A stretch of DNA of 64,000 bases from Hermatobates lingyangjiaoensis (taxonomy: Eukaryota; Arthropoda; Insecta; Hemiptera; Hermatobatidae). Below the pieces are notes generated by a model that saw nothing but the letters and a program-made list of their open reading frames with translations, was not told the DNA's origin and did no database searches. Shown here piece after piece: positions 61,901 to 64,000 of the stretch. The stretch is from positions 3,989,001 through 4,053,000 of the forward strand of contig JAPFBL010000049.1 of NCBI GenBank assembly GCA_026182355.1. The letters are read 5' to 3'. Made by a program: the position numbers and the translations under genes. Within the stretch, counting starts at the first letter, position 1; each line of letters starts with the position of its first letter.

Positions 61901-63882
61901 GGATTTAAGATAGCAGCAAGATTGCTTGCTTCACTAATTAGTTTTTTAATGCATGTTTTGTTAACTGTAATTTTAATAAAGTATATGGCATTCGTTAACT
62001 GATTGTCTTAATAAAACACCAACAAGAAAAAAACAATTTAAACTGAAATAAAATTAAATAATTTAATTTATATTGAAATAAATTTAAATTAATAAAAAAC
62101 CTGTGGGTTTCTTCTTCAACATTGTTTTAGAAGATTCTGCTTCAAATGACTGAACTTCCTGATCTTTCTGAGTTGCTTTATCAACTCTTTCTGAAAATAC
62201 AATGATTAACTATTATCATTTAACTGAAAATATATTTAACTATTAACATGAAAAAATGAATTACCAATCAAAAGTTACCAACGTTCCAAAACTATTTTAT
62301 ATGAAAATATATTTCATAGAAATTGAGAAATAGAGGGATAAATTACCACTATTAGTGTACTATAATAAATACCTAATTTTAAAATTAGATTTTAGTATAT
62401 AACTAGCCATTCTCAAAGAAATAAAATCAGATTTTTGTTAAAGAGATGAAGACAGCCTTTCATTTATTACAAAAAAATAAATTTGTAACATATGGTACAT
62501 GACCTTCCACAAAAATTATGTTAACTAGGTAAATATAAATTATGCTAATTATAAATTACTAGAGAAATATATTCAAGTAAGCATTAATAATGAAAAATAA
62601 CACACGATAAAAATTAATGCATAAATATGACAAGAATATGCCCAACAGAACATAAGAAATATAGTATTTCAACATGTATTCAGTAAATTATTTTTGATAA
62701 TCTAATGGTCCTTTCATCGCCTCAAACGTTTCTCCATACATTACAACCTAGATTTGTATTGCAGACTAATACGTCACTGAAACTCAATTAGTGAGCATAT
62801 AAAATAGCCAAGTATCCTAATGCTTAAACATTTATCTTTGAAAAACATGAACAAGACAATTATAAATTATACAAAAATGCATTCACATAATCAGCAGTAC
62901 TGTAAAATTTCATTTCACTGTTAAAGACTAGTATATCAAGCTAGCTCAATACCATTATCACAACATTATGAATGAGGTTGATCATTTTTATATCACTCTA
63001 TTTATTTAATAATAATAATAACAATAAAACAATGATAACGAATTATTGCAGTTAACAGTACAAAATGAATCTAAGAAGTACCTTACGGACAATAACTTTT
63101 TACTCACTTTGTAATCCTCCCTGTTTACCCATGAAAAAGTCCAGACATTCTTTAATAGTTCGTTTCGGAACGTTTTGAGGAGTAGTCTGAGCCTAGAAAT
63201 TAGATTGAACTACTAAATGAAAAATATACTAGTTCAAAAAATTTTAACTAAAAATTTGTGCAATACTATCAAGTTAGTATGTATAATAATATAGACAAAA
63301 GCATTCACACAAAATGACCAATCAATAACCAAAATGATATTAAAATATAAATAAAAACACAGAACAATAATCTAGATTACCATGATTGCTCACAAAGTAG
63401 ATTTTTATTTCTTAGAGTATTAATAATACACATAAATCATCCCATGGAAGAGGAAAATATGTTTTTTCATTATTTATATACTAGTTAGCACCTTGGTGAT
63501 AATGGGCGTCGAAGTTGATTTAGTTTTTGGCCCTACTATAATTATTACTTATTTTTACTTAATTAAGTTGGTCTTGATAAGAGTACCAGTATTAGACTTT
63601 CAATAACAAAAAGACAAAAAAAAATAACATTATGTACCTGCAGTTCTTCTTCAAGTAATGTAGTAACTGAACATTCACCAGCATCACAAACTTCAGCCAT
63701 TCCTTTGAAAGAAAAAAATACATATTACTGCATAATAGTAATAATTAATAGATAAAAGTATAGTTATGAAATTAGATATATTAGAACCAAAGTAAGCATT
63801 AAGTAAATTACAAACCACTACTTGTTTCATTAAAAGTTTCACCATTCATTCCAGGACTGAAAAATTGATCCATCAACTCCAC
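35243..63882 (-). CDS. FAM193: FAM193-family protein, 13 coding exons, 5' end outside the window
   Basis: This is a gene model I assembled from minus-strand splice sites. The joined exons run 63882-63816, 63702-63638, 63192-63108, 62190-62101, 58481-58380, 58100-58006, 57227-57092, 50641-50502, 47583-47271, 40356-39944, 38263-38158, 38054-37713 and 35415-35243. That is 2127 nt, or 708 codons plus stop, and every exon phase fits the next. Family marks, numbered from the first in-window residue, are the CDCCYC cluster (about 158-163), SRNYMEMRERL (about 175-185), KKAAKKARQKEKK (about 248-260), a charged coiled-coil stretch (about 263-300), TVTITLRGATP (about 341), LPPGITITKVDP (about 481) and SVFAPKDIDLE...FKRFC (about 653-681). 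These are the conserved blocks of FAM193A/B. The molecular role is poorly known; the human FAM193A protein has been linked to p53 regulation. The first exon has an acceptor, so more 5' exons lie beyond 64000. The introns are packed with transposons, but the reading frame is intact. Confidence 0.88.
35880..36175. repeat. Tandem duplication of a 148-bp unit
   Basis: GTCACAAGTAAACTCAG occurs at about 35888 and 36036. It is followed in both by CCATAAGACA, CTAACTTAAAATA, GGCTCTGAAT/GGCTCTAAAT and GAAGTTAT. The copies are roughly 80 percent alike. It lies in the last intron of FAM193. Confidence 0.8.
36278..36850 (-). mobile_element. Helitron 3' end with helicase fragment, minus orientation
   Basis: Inverted copy of 37040-37587. 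The terminus reads (minus) GATGGGTACGTTTGCTAG then T, with CTAG at 36281-36278. Inside, the helicase end (SHGQL-type motif and RGSN) is decayed by stops. Confidence 0.85.
36900..37587 (+). mobile_element. Helitron 3' end with helicase fragment, plus orientation
   Basis: Across frameshifts it reads EEAVHYLIEFLDSEFISPGL, then NFMLRNMSAPKLCNETRV, FAMTLTKSQRETLSNAGIQV, and KFFSHGQL with RVRGSNCLFFREPEEQTAN. These are the helicase motifs preceding the end of a Helitron protein. The 3' terminus has the hairpin CCGTC-AAA-GACGG at 37562-37574 and CTAG at 37584-37587 followed by T. It lies in the FAM193 intron 126 bp from the exon at 37713. Confidence 0.88.
37559..37588 (+). other. Helitron 3' hairpin and CTAG|T terminus
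   Basis: A perfect 5-bp stem CCGTC/GACGG with loop AAA, a 9-base spacer, then CTAG, and T as the first host base. This is the textbook Helitron 3' structure. Confidence 0.8.
37713..38054 (-). CDS. FAM193: FAM193 exon l, poly-Lys region
   Basis: Three hundred and forty-two nt, acceptor TTGTTTTTAG, donor GTGAGTG (strong). It contains two Lys-rich runs (SKKKKNKKKVE and NKKKNKKKQK) resembling nuclear localisation signals, and a less charged middle part (LKITLNGIESVYLPTDVVP). Only about 126 bp separate its donor from the end of a Helitron tail in the next intron. Confidence 0.86.
38158..38263 (-). CDS. FAM193: FAM193 exon k (short)
   Basis: One hundred and six nt, with no stop-free ORF long enough to stand out alone. 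Acceptor AATTTCAG, donor GTAAATAC. It starts EDTGNRQMSSSPQMRSSSEV, followed by IVVATGHFQD. Phase 0 in and phase 1 out are exactly what the neighbours need, which is the main evidence. Confidence 0.8.
38280..39925. other. FAM193 intron; mostly unrecognised
   Basis: The interval 39120-39190 is shared with 41215-41285 (AAAAAGGAGTAACACAGTTTA), so a short dispersed repeat is present in two consecutive introns. The rest shows nothing. Confidence 0.5.
39944..40356 (-). CDS. FAM193: FAM193 exon j, low-complexity linker and LPPGITITKVDP
   Basis: Four hundred and thirteen nt, the largest exon seen, acceptor TTTTTTAG, donor GTAATT. Most of it is Ser/Asn/Lys/Glu-rich and probably disordered. The end carries KIEDLKLPPGITITKVDPNS, a conserved C-terminal family element. 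Phase 1 in, phase 0 out. Confidence 0.88.
40360..42160. other. FAM193 intron, left part; no element named
   Basis: AT-rich. The 77-codon minus frame at 41565-41332 has no recognised motif. It holds the second copy of the short repeat noted at 39.12 kb. Confidence 0.45.
42170..42300 (+). repeat. Family D hammerhead-like unit, single diverged copy
   Basis: Contains CTGACGA (42193-42199), then a hairpin ACCGC...ACGGT, GAAAG and ATCTTAGTC. It is followed by TTACTGTGGTTTGGACG and TTTCACGTG, which parallels the arm of the 61.1-kb palindrome and the 46.86-kb palindrome. Confidence 0.6.
42331..42771. mobile_element. 441-bp element with 37-bp perfect terminal inverted repeats
   Basis: The left tip 42331-42367 (AGAATAGGTGTGTTCTCTAA...) and the right tip 42735-42771 are exact reverse complements. 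Next to the left tip on the minus strand is the family A sequence CCTATGAAAAAGGTTTT...AAAACCGAAACGTTGGC. The same tips and family A core form the palindrome at 46235-46451. No coding capacity. Confidence 0.85.
42887..43665 (-). mobile_element. R1-clade element, 3' fragment (second copy)
   Basis: The minus frame from about 43665 to 43305 reads RCRKMTPIVGARMSMPVLPI, HWLAQVLSGYGDFGAYLARF and CGAPMESVAHILEECPRYAR, the C-terminal zinc-knuckle region also present at 54.5-55.0 kb. It is followed by an A/C-rich stretch and a GC-rich 3' UTR (GTCGTGGAAGCTCGCCTCCG...GCGGCGAAAGAGCTTTCACG) ending ...ACGTTTTAATATCAAAACA at about 42884. It abuts the Penelope-like fragment on its 5' side. Confidence 0.88.
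43680..44570 (+). pseudogene. Penelope-like element: RT end and GIY-YIG endonuclease
   Basis: It begins with IKPTNAQQYLHFNSCHPSHV and KKAIPRSLS, a conserved block after the RT core of Penelope-like elements. A frameshift near 43770 leads to IRLHKICSRIKDRSFQIDLL and FSDRGYP. The long frame 43822-44550 contains a cysteine pair region (CGRRGCLTC), then NCVYRLDCTQCDSFYVGLAS, LRMNNHRSS and HASSHGLSFNDCFRVQVLRQ: the GIY-YIG nuclease with the VYxLxC, YVGxxS, R and H positions. The N-terminal RT is missing and a homopolymer T/A tract follows the stop. The first frame codon is not a real start. Confidence 0.88.
44551..44578. repeat. Homopolymer T/A tract after the Penelope-like ORF
   Basis: About 20 T followed by 8 A directly behind the stop codon of the endonuclease frame. 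Confidence 0.9.
44725..44800 (+). ncRNA. Hammerhead-like motif, family C, copy 1
   Basis: CTGAAGA (44760-44766), C, a short GA...TC hairpin, then GAAATATAGTA. It sits about 200 bp downstream of the Penelope-like endonuclease frame, where these elements carry their ribozyme-containing terminal repeat. Stem II is weak, so this copy may be decayed. Confidence 0.4.
44833..44852. repeat. (TA)n microsatellite
   Basis: About nine TA units. The same family C unit ends in TA repeats at 46192-46235, so TA runs mark the edge of this repeat. Confidence 0.85.
44878..45020 (-). ncRNA. Hammerhead-like motif, family B, copy 1, with flank
   Basis: Minus strand: CTGAAGA (44970-44964), C, GGTT-CA-AACC hairpin, then GAATGTTAGAG. 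The surrounding 140 bp recurs at 47696-47845 and, inverted, at 48430-48530. GAAA is changed to GAAT here, so cleavage ability is doubtful. Confidence 0.4.
45029..45123 (+). repeat. Direct repeat, left copy (about 95 bp)
   Basis: Begins GTACGTGACACTTCGATCAG and ends CCTGCATCAACCAATCA. The second copy, at 45810-45902, differs by a 2-bp deletion near its start. The pair frames a hammerhead-like motif and a 193-codon frame. Confidence 0.92.
45195..45240 (+). ncRNA. Hammerhead-like motif, family E (best core in window)
   Basis: CTGAAGA (45203-45209), T, a 4-bp stem GACT...AGTC, GAAAC-AT-GTC, then GCAG. The two-pair stem III (AC/GU) and GUC cleavage triplet are present, and GGC before the core can begin stem I with the GC after it. 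All canonical core residues are intact except for one extra base before stem II. Confidence 0.55.
45252..45833 (+). other. 193-codon frame with two in-frame 69-residue repeats
   Basis: Two copies of a 207-bp unit start at 45322 and 45529; 207 is a multiple of three, so both encode the same phrase (ETSLHSEANVQCQYSCLLRE vs ETSLHSGANAQCHYLYSLRE, each then CEPL.FPGR). A third partial match (GGGAGTGCGAGCCC at about 45744) is in another frame. No known domain. It is more likely a repeat-derived frame inside a mobile unit than a host gene. Confidence 0.4.
45810..45902 (+). repeat. Direct repeat, right copy
   Basis: Matches 45029-45123. It ends directly at a TA microsatellite (45903-45940). Confidence 0.92.
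45903..45940. repeat. (TA)n microsatellite
   Basis: TATATATTATATATAT and similar, at the junction between the direct repeat and the family C palindrome. Confidence 0.85.
45968..46190. repeat. Family C palindrome with two opposed hammerhead-like motifs
   Basis: The left arm (45968-46055, AGAATTTAAAAAGAACACAT...) is the inverse of the right arm (46102-46190). Each arm holds CTGAAGA-C-...-TCGAAATATAGTAG, on minus (about 46045-46014) and plus (46117-46150). The loop contains CTCCATGTGAAAAG and the same GTCGTTATCAGCCTTTGG seen at 44726. Confidence 0.85.
46192..46235. repeat. (TA)n microsatellite
   Basis: About 21 uninterrupted TA units between the family C and family A palindromes. Confidence 0.95.
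46235..46451. repeat. Family A palindrome
   Basis: The arms (about 46235-46332 and 46353-46451) are reverse complements with very few differences. The outer tips equal the 37-bp terminal repeats of the element at 42331-42771. Each arm has GGTTTTAAATAAAACCGAAACG preceded by CTATGAAAAA, a decayed hammerhead-like core. Confidence 0.88.
46575..46785. repeat. Imperfect palindrome with family A core and H flank
   Basis: ACTAAAGTTTATGAGGACTC...GGTCAGTTCTTCAGGTTCAAAT pairs with ATTTGAACC...AGAACTGACC...AAACTTTAGT. The centre has AAAACCGAAACGCTGGC. The flank AAGTATCGACCGTAGAATAG is shared with the arms of the 3.4-kb element (20578). Confidence 0.75.
46785..46822. repeat. (TA)n microsatellite
   Basis: About 17 TA units between two palindromes. 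Confidence 0.95.
46860..46935. repeat. 76-bp perfect palindrome, family D
   Basis: ATCAAACCACAATAAGAAAT... meets its exact reverse complement at 46897/46898 (centre AAGATCTT) with no spacer. The upstream 40 bp (GATTTCACATAAACACGTG) is also found before the 61.09-kb palindrome. The hammerhead-like core present at 61.1 kb is deleted here. Confidence 0.95.
46936..46966. repeat. (TA)n microsatellite
   Basis: About 15 TA units directly abutting the palindrome. Confidence 0.95.
47271..47583 (-). CDS. FAM193: FAM193 exon i, coiled coil and C-terminal domain start
   Basis: Three hundred and thirteen nt, acceptor GGTTACAG, donor GTAAGAG. The first 40 residues are a Glu/Lys/Ala-rich helix (MLKQKEEEEKAERLYKEALA). 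The second half has VTIKRIMDSNSAEP and TVTITLRGATPKQDRVLYTL, a recognisable FAM193 block. An alternative upstream AG (ATTTCAG at about 47602) exists, but only the chosen one follows directly from the KEKK end of the previous exon in the family order. Confidence 0.88.
47696..47850 (-). ncRNA. Hammerhead-like motif, family B, copy 2, with flank
   Basis: Minus strand CTGAAGA (47782-47776), C, short hairpin, then GAAAATTAGAGAC. The flank is homologous to 44878-45020. It forms the 3' end of the minus-oriented Penelope-like fragment that follows. Confidence 0.45.
47850..48185 (-). repeat. Putative 3' untranslated part of a Penelope-like element
   Basis: A very A-rich stretch (on plus) with repeated AATAATAAATAA between the coding relic and the family B tail. 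No coding content. Confidence 0.5.
48185..48400 (-). pseudogene. Penelope-like endonuclease C-terminal fragment
   Basis: The minus frame reads HSHLSIALHANSHRFPFNEC, then YRLQILRQIPSDSKDHTLRA and SEGG, parallel to LPVATHASSHGLSFNDCFRV, QVLRQI and LRASEEA in the 44-kb copy. Only the last third of the nuclease is left. Confidence 0.8.
48430..48540 (+). ncRNA. Hammerhead-like motif, family B, copy 3 (inverted flank)
   Basis: CTGAAGA (48489-48495), C, GGTTCAACC, then AAAAATTAGAG. The flank is homologous, in opposite orientation, to 47696-47850, so the fragment is bracketed by inverted terminal units. The GAAA box is decayed. Confidence 0.4.
48545..50495. other. FAM193 intron, right part; no element named
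   Basis: AT-rich, with an (AAT)n/(ATT)n inverted stretch at 49722-49755 that forms a perfect hairpin (AATAATAATAATAATTATTA). The 129-codon frame at 48354-48743 overlaps the antisense Penelope relic and is not believed. Confidence 0.5.
50502..50641 (-). CDS. FAM193: FAM193 exon h, basic KKAAKKARQ segment
   Basis: One hundred and forty nt, acceptor AAATTTTAG, donor GTGGGT. It contains LQEILNYIEGTETNKCRNEK followed by KAAKKARQKEKK. The family has a similar short helix followed by a run of Lys/Arg. The downstream edge of the R1 insertion's target site lies about 600 bp away in the preceding intron. Confidence 0.88.
50645..51227. other. FAM193 intron between exon h and the R1 insertion
   Basis: AT-rich; nothing recognised apart from the target site copy at its right edge. 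Confidence 0.5.
51228..51244. repeat. 17-bp target-site duplication, left copy
   Basis: CAGATCTATGTAAGTTT, repeated exactly at 55298-55314. Confidence 0.9.
51250..51958 (+). pseudogene. R1-clade ORF1 (gag-like), C-terminal part
   Basis: The frame is open from the insertion edge to TAG at 51956. It has a predicted RNA-binding region (QVRAVPNDISFEELTKQFVA) and then three zinc-knuckle-type repeats: CYNCLSFGHVASRC, CGHCAGEHESREC and CANCKKLRLPSEGHGAFSKAC. The N-terminal half is lost by 5' truncation; the first in-frame Met (51263) is not the real start. ORF2 begins within its end. Confidence 0.88.
51951..54995 (+). pseudogene. R1-clade ORF2: endonuclease, reverse transcriptase, C-terminal zinc knuckle
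   Basis: The likely start is ATG 51951, overlapping ORF1 by ATGGCTAG. Endonuclease: AVAIQEPWNYG, VVMGDFNAYHMTWGAGRSTM, then GDHNPLVLTL after a stop. RT: YRPICLLPSLGKCLEALIMK, FIDIKGAFDHAWRPAIIREI, RGCPQGSVLGPILW and AYVDDLVVVVK (catalytic YVDD). C-terminus: YWLTQILTGHRDFGAYLYKF and CACGAPSESVAHILEVCPRY. Defects are stops at 52548 and 53424, a frame change just before YVDD (about 53910), another near 53985, and a third near 54465. Non-functional. Confidence 0.9.
55000..55297 (+). repeat. R1-clade 3' UTR
   Basis: The segment from GATGTAGCGTCGTGGAAGCT to ATATCAAAA contains TATCTCGGAGGCTATGATAG and CTCCCGAGATGCGGCGAAAG, which can fold (CTCGGAG/CTCCCGAG). It is conserved in all three R1 copies and is probably the template mark for target-primed reverse transcription (inference). 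Confidence 0.75.
55298..55314. repeat. 17-bp target-site duplication, right copy
   Basis: Exact repeat of 51228-51244. The next bases differ (A vs C), which sets the limit of the duplication. Confidence 0.9.
55315..55905. other. FAM193 intron, unrecognised
   Basis: AT-rich, with no motif or long frame. Confidence 0.5.
55906..56215 (+). repeat. Family X, 3' segment
   Basis: ACCACATCTATACTATAGAA, CCCACAAACTTTGGATACACA, CCTCAAAACATCGATG and ATCTCGAAATCGAATTTTTTC in X order. It continues with AGGATTACTATAATGCG and TATATTCCAGGTTTTTATA, showing that X extends past the point where other copies end. Confidence 0.8.
56216..57085. other. FAM193 intron, unrecognised
   Basis: The interval 56280-56480 is less AT-rich (GTAGATGGACATCGGTTCTAC), suggesting an old insertion, but no frame is interpretable. 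Confidence 0.4.
57092..57227 (-). CDS. FAM193: FAM193 exon g, SRNYMEMRERL block
   Basis: One hundred and thirty-six nt, acceptor AAATGTTAG, donor GTAACT. It begins PSTAPMSRNYMEMRERLRFI, continuing directly from the CDCCYC exon as in vertebrate FAM193 proteins. The 6.4-kb intron that follows contains the R1-clade insertion. Confidence 0.9.
57232..57995. other. FAM193 intron between exons g and f
   Basis: AT-rich intron without a recognised insertion. Confidence 0.5.
58006..58100 (-). CDS. FAM193: FAM193 exon f, CDCCYC cluster
   Basis: Ninety-five nt, acceptor TTATTTTAG, donor GTAAAT. It ends KQQCDCCYCEVFGL, the cysteine cluster that I recognise as a FAM193 hallmark. The exon ends on a complete codon. 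Confidence 0.88.
58380..58481 (-). CDS. FAM193: FAM193 exon e, His/Cys-rich
   Basis: One hundred and two nt, acceptor TTTTCAG, donor GTAAGTAAG (strong). It contains EPHCNHFCNHSKHVEKIKRV. The spaced Cys and His residues suggest a metal-binding segment upstream of the CDCCYC cluster; that is inference. Phase 1 in and phase 1 out. Confidence 0.8.
58490..59445. other. FAM193 intron 3' part
   Basis: The stretch at 58880-58945 (TAATTCAATAAAGTATAGCG and following) resembles 61960-62010, indicating a dispersed repeat. The rest is unassigned. Confidence 0.45.
59450..59660 (+). repeat. tRNA-derived SINE
   Basis: The head has an A-box-like GGGTAGCCCAGTG and, about 45 nt on, a B box GGGGTTCGATACC. It continues with a GC-rich body (CGTCGTCCCTCGGAGAGGAC, GTTAAGCCGCC) of a type seen in several arthropod SINE families. 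It ends around GGTACATTTTAAAGATCG. It is inserted in a FAM193 intron. Confidence 0.75.
59831..59866 (-). ncRNA. Hammerhead-like motif, family G, with one core change
   Basis: Minus strand: GCTC, TTGAAGA, T, GGG-AA-CCC, GAAAC-CG-GTC, GAGC. Stem I (GCTC/GAGC), stem II, stem III (AC/GT) and the GTC cleavage triplet are all good, but the first core base is T instead of C. This change would be expected to impair cleavage. Confidence 0.5.
60231..60262 (+). ncRNA. Decayed partner of the family G motif
   Basis: TTTTGAAGATGGGAACCAGA and AGGACCGT correspond to the opposite-strand motif at 59831-59866 but with broken stem II and GAAA box. Confidence 0.4.
60690..60772 (+). repeat. Direct repeat, left copy (about 83 bp)
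   Basis: ATCTG..TTTTTTCCCATACCACT through GAAAATTAAAAAATAATGCC. The partner is at 61694-61778, about 1.0 kb away. Confidence 0.8.
60721..61003 (-). other. Unrecognised protein-like frame
   Basis: The minus frame 60927-60721, extendable upstream to ESDTPLSLVM, reads ELVMLTGNPLLDLGEVDELT and YDNNSVVCNQGS. The composition looks like a real protein, but I cannot name it. No splice acceptor in phase with FAM193 was found, and it lies between two direct repeats, so I read it as a transposon relic. Confidence 0.3.
61050..61250. repeat. Family D fold-back: 71-bp perfect inverted repeat
   Basis: The arms 61091-61161 and 61176-61246 are exact reverse complements around a 14-bp spacer (TTGGGTTTTTGACT). 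Each arm contains CTGACGA, A, a 5-bp stem GACCG...CGGTT, and GAAAGATCTTAGTC, on plus from 61176 and on minus from 61161. The flank at 61050-61090 equals 46821-46859. Confidence 0.95.
61694..61778 (+). repeat. Direct repeat, right copy
   Basis: Matches 60690-60772 at roughly 85 percent (CCATACCACTCTG, ATTTCAAACGAA, AATTAAAAAATAATGCC). Confidence 0.8.
61798..61831. repeat. Short hairpin
   Basis: TATGGTGG and CCACCATA flank TGCGAGC, giving a perfect 8-bp stem extended by AAATA/TATTT. Function unknown. Confidence 0.6.
62101..62190 (-). CDS. FAM193: FAM193 exon d
   Basis: Ninety nt, acceptor ATTTTCAG, donor GTTTTTTAT, which is weak by consensus. It reads RVDKATQKDQEVQSFEAESS then KTMLKKKPT. The 3.6-kb intron that follows holds a SINE and two palindromic elements. 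Confidence 0.7.
62195..63100. other. FAM193 intron between exons d and c
   Basis: AT-rich, including an (AAT)n-like stretch near 63006-63030. No insertion recognised. Confidence 0.5.
63108..63192 (-). CDS. FAM193: FAM193 exon c
   Basis: Eighty-five nt, acceptor TTTCTAG, donor GTGAGT. It starts AQTTPQNVPKRTIKECLDFF and ends in GKQGGLQ plus one base. Phase 0 in, phase 1 out, fitting both neighbours. Confidence 0.75.
63638..63702 (-). CDS. FAM193: FAM193 exon b
   Basis: Sixty-five nt, acceptor TTTCAAAG, donor GTACAT. It reads MAEVCDAGECSVTTLLEEEL and Q. The two cysteines and acidic end look conserved in style. The incoming phase (two bases) and outgoing phase (complete codon) match the neighbouring exons. 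Confidence 0.75.
63816..63882 (-). CDS. FAM193: FAM193 exon a (first in window)
   Basis: Sixty-seven nt between an acceptor (TATTTCAG) and a donor (GTTTGT). It reads VELMDQFFSPGMNGETFNETSS plus one base of a split Gly codon. No initiator is required because an acceptor precedes it. It is assigned by phase and by adjacency to the following exons, and its own sequence shows no strong family motif. Confidence 0.7.
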
Positions 63883-64000
63883 CTGAAATACAGTATGTTG
63901 TTAATTTTTCCCTTTTGACCACATTAATTTACCAACATCAATGTAAATTAAATGCATTTGTTATGAATAAAGGTTTACTGTAAAATTTTATGAAATATTA

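Overview
The window is nuclear DNA from an animal, most likely an arthropod and probably an insect. It is AT-rich, has no operons or bacterial signals, and carries one host gene with small exons in long introns bordered by GT/AG. Almost everything else is decayed transposable elements of types common in insects: R1-clade, Jockey-like, Penelope-like, Helitron, piggyBac, Tc1/mariner and tRNA-derived SINEs. The species cannot be named from the sequence alone.

The only convincing host gene is on the minus strand, from a stop codon at 35243 to beyond the right edge. I reconstructed 13 consecutive coding exons between 63882 and 35243. All splice phases agree and together they give 708 codons of open frame. 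The conserved blocks match the FAM193 (FAM193A/B) family: a CDCCYC cysteine cluster followed by an SRNYMEMRERL block, a KKAAKKARQ basic/coiled-coil region, and a C-terminal domain ending in an acidic block with FKRFC. The 5' end lies outside the window.

Layout. 1-5.8 kb: AT-rich DNA with a Penelope-like fragment at about 3.8-4.2 kb. 5.8-9.6 kb: three copies of an unnamed interspersed repeat, here called family X. 9.7-12.9 kb: Jockey-type endonuclease and C-terminal remnants, with a GC-rich block and an R1 tail between them. 13-16.9 kb: X fragments and an RNase H-bearing non-LTR remnant. 17.5-19.8 kb: two Helitron helicase remnants and another X copy. 19.86-23.25 kb: a 3.4-kb element with inverted arms of about 930 bp. 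23.25-27.6 kb: two X copies in opposite orientation, one split by a mariner relic. 27.7-30.7 kb: a possible Ty3/gypsy integrase relic and more X. 31.1-32.96 kb: a broken piggyBac transposase. 35-64 kb: the FAM193 gene, whose introns hold a pair of oppositely oriented Helitron tails (36.3-37.6), a dense Penelope/palindrome cluster (42.1-48.5), a 4-kb 5'-truncated R1-clade insertion with a 17-bp target duplication (51.2-55.3), a SINE (59.45) and further palindromes (59.8-61.25).

The most interesting theme is a set of short sequences of the form CTGANGA-N-hairpin-GAAA in at least six unrelated families. They are often arranged as near-perfect inverted repeats and lie next to Penelope-like coding remnants. 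This is the layout expected of hammerhead-ribozyme-bearing terminal repeats of Penelope-like elements. Here it seems to have produced a family of small fold-back elements.
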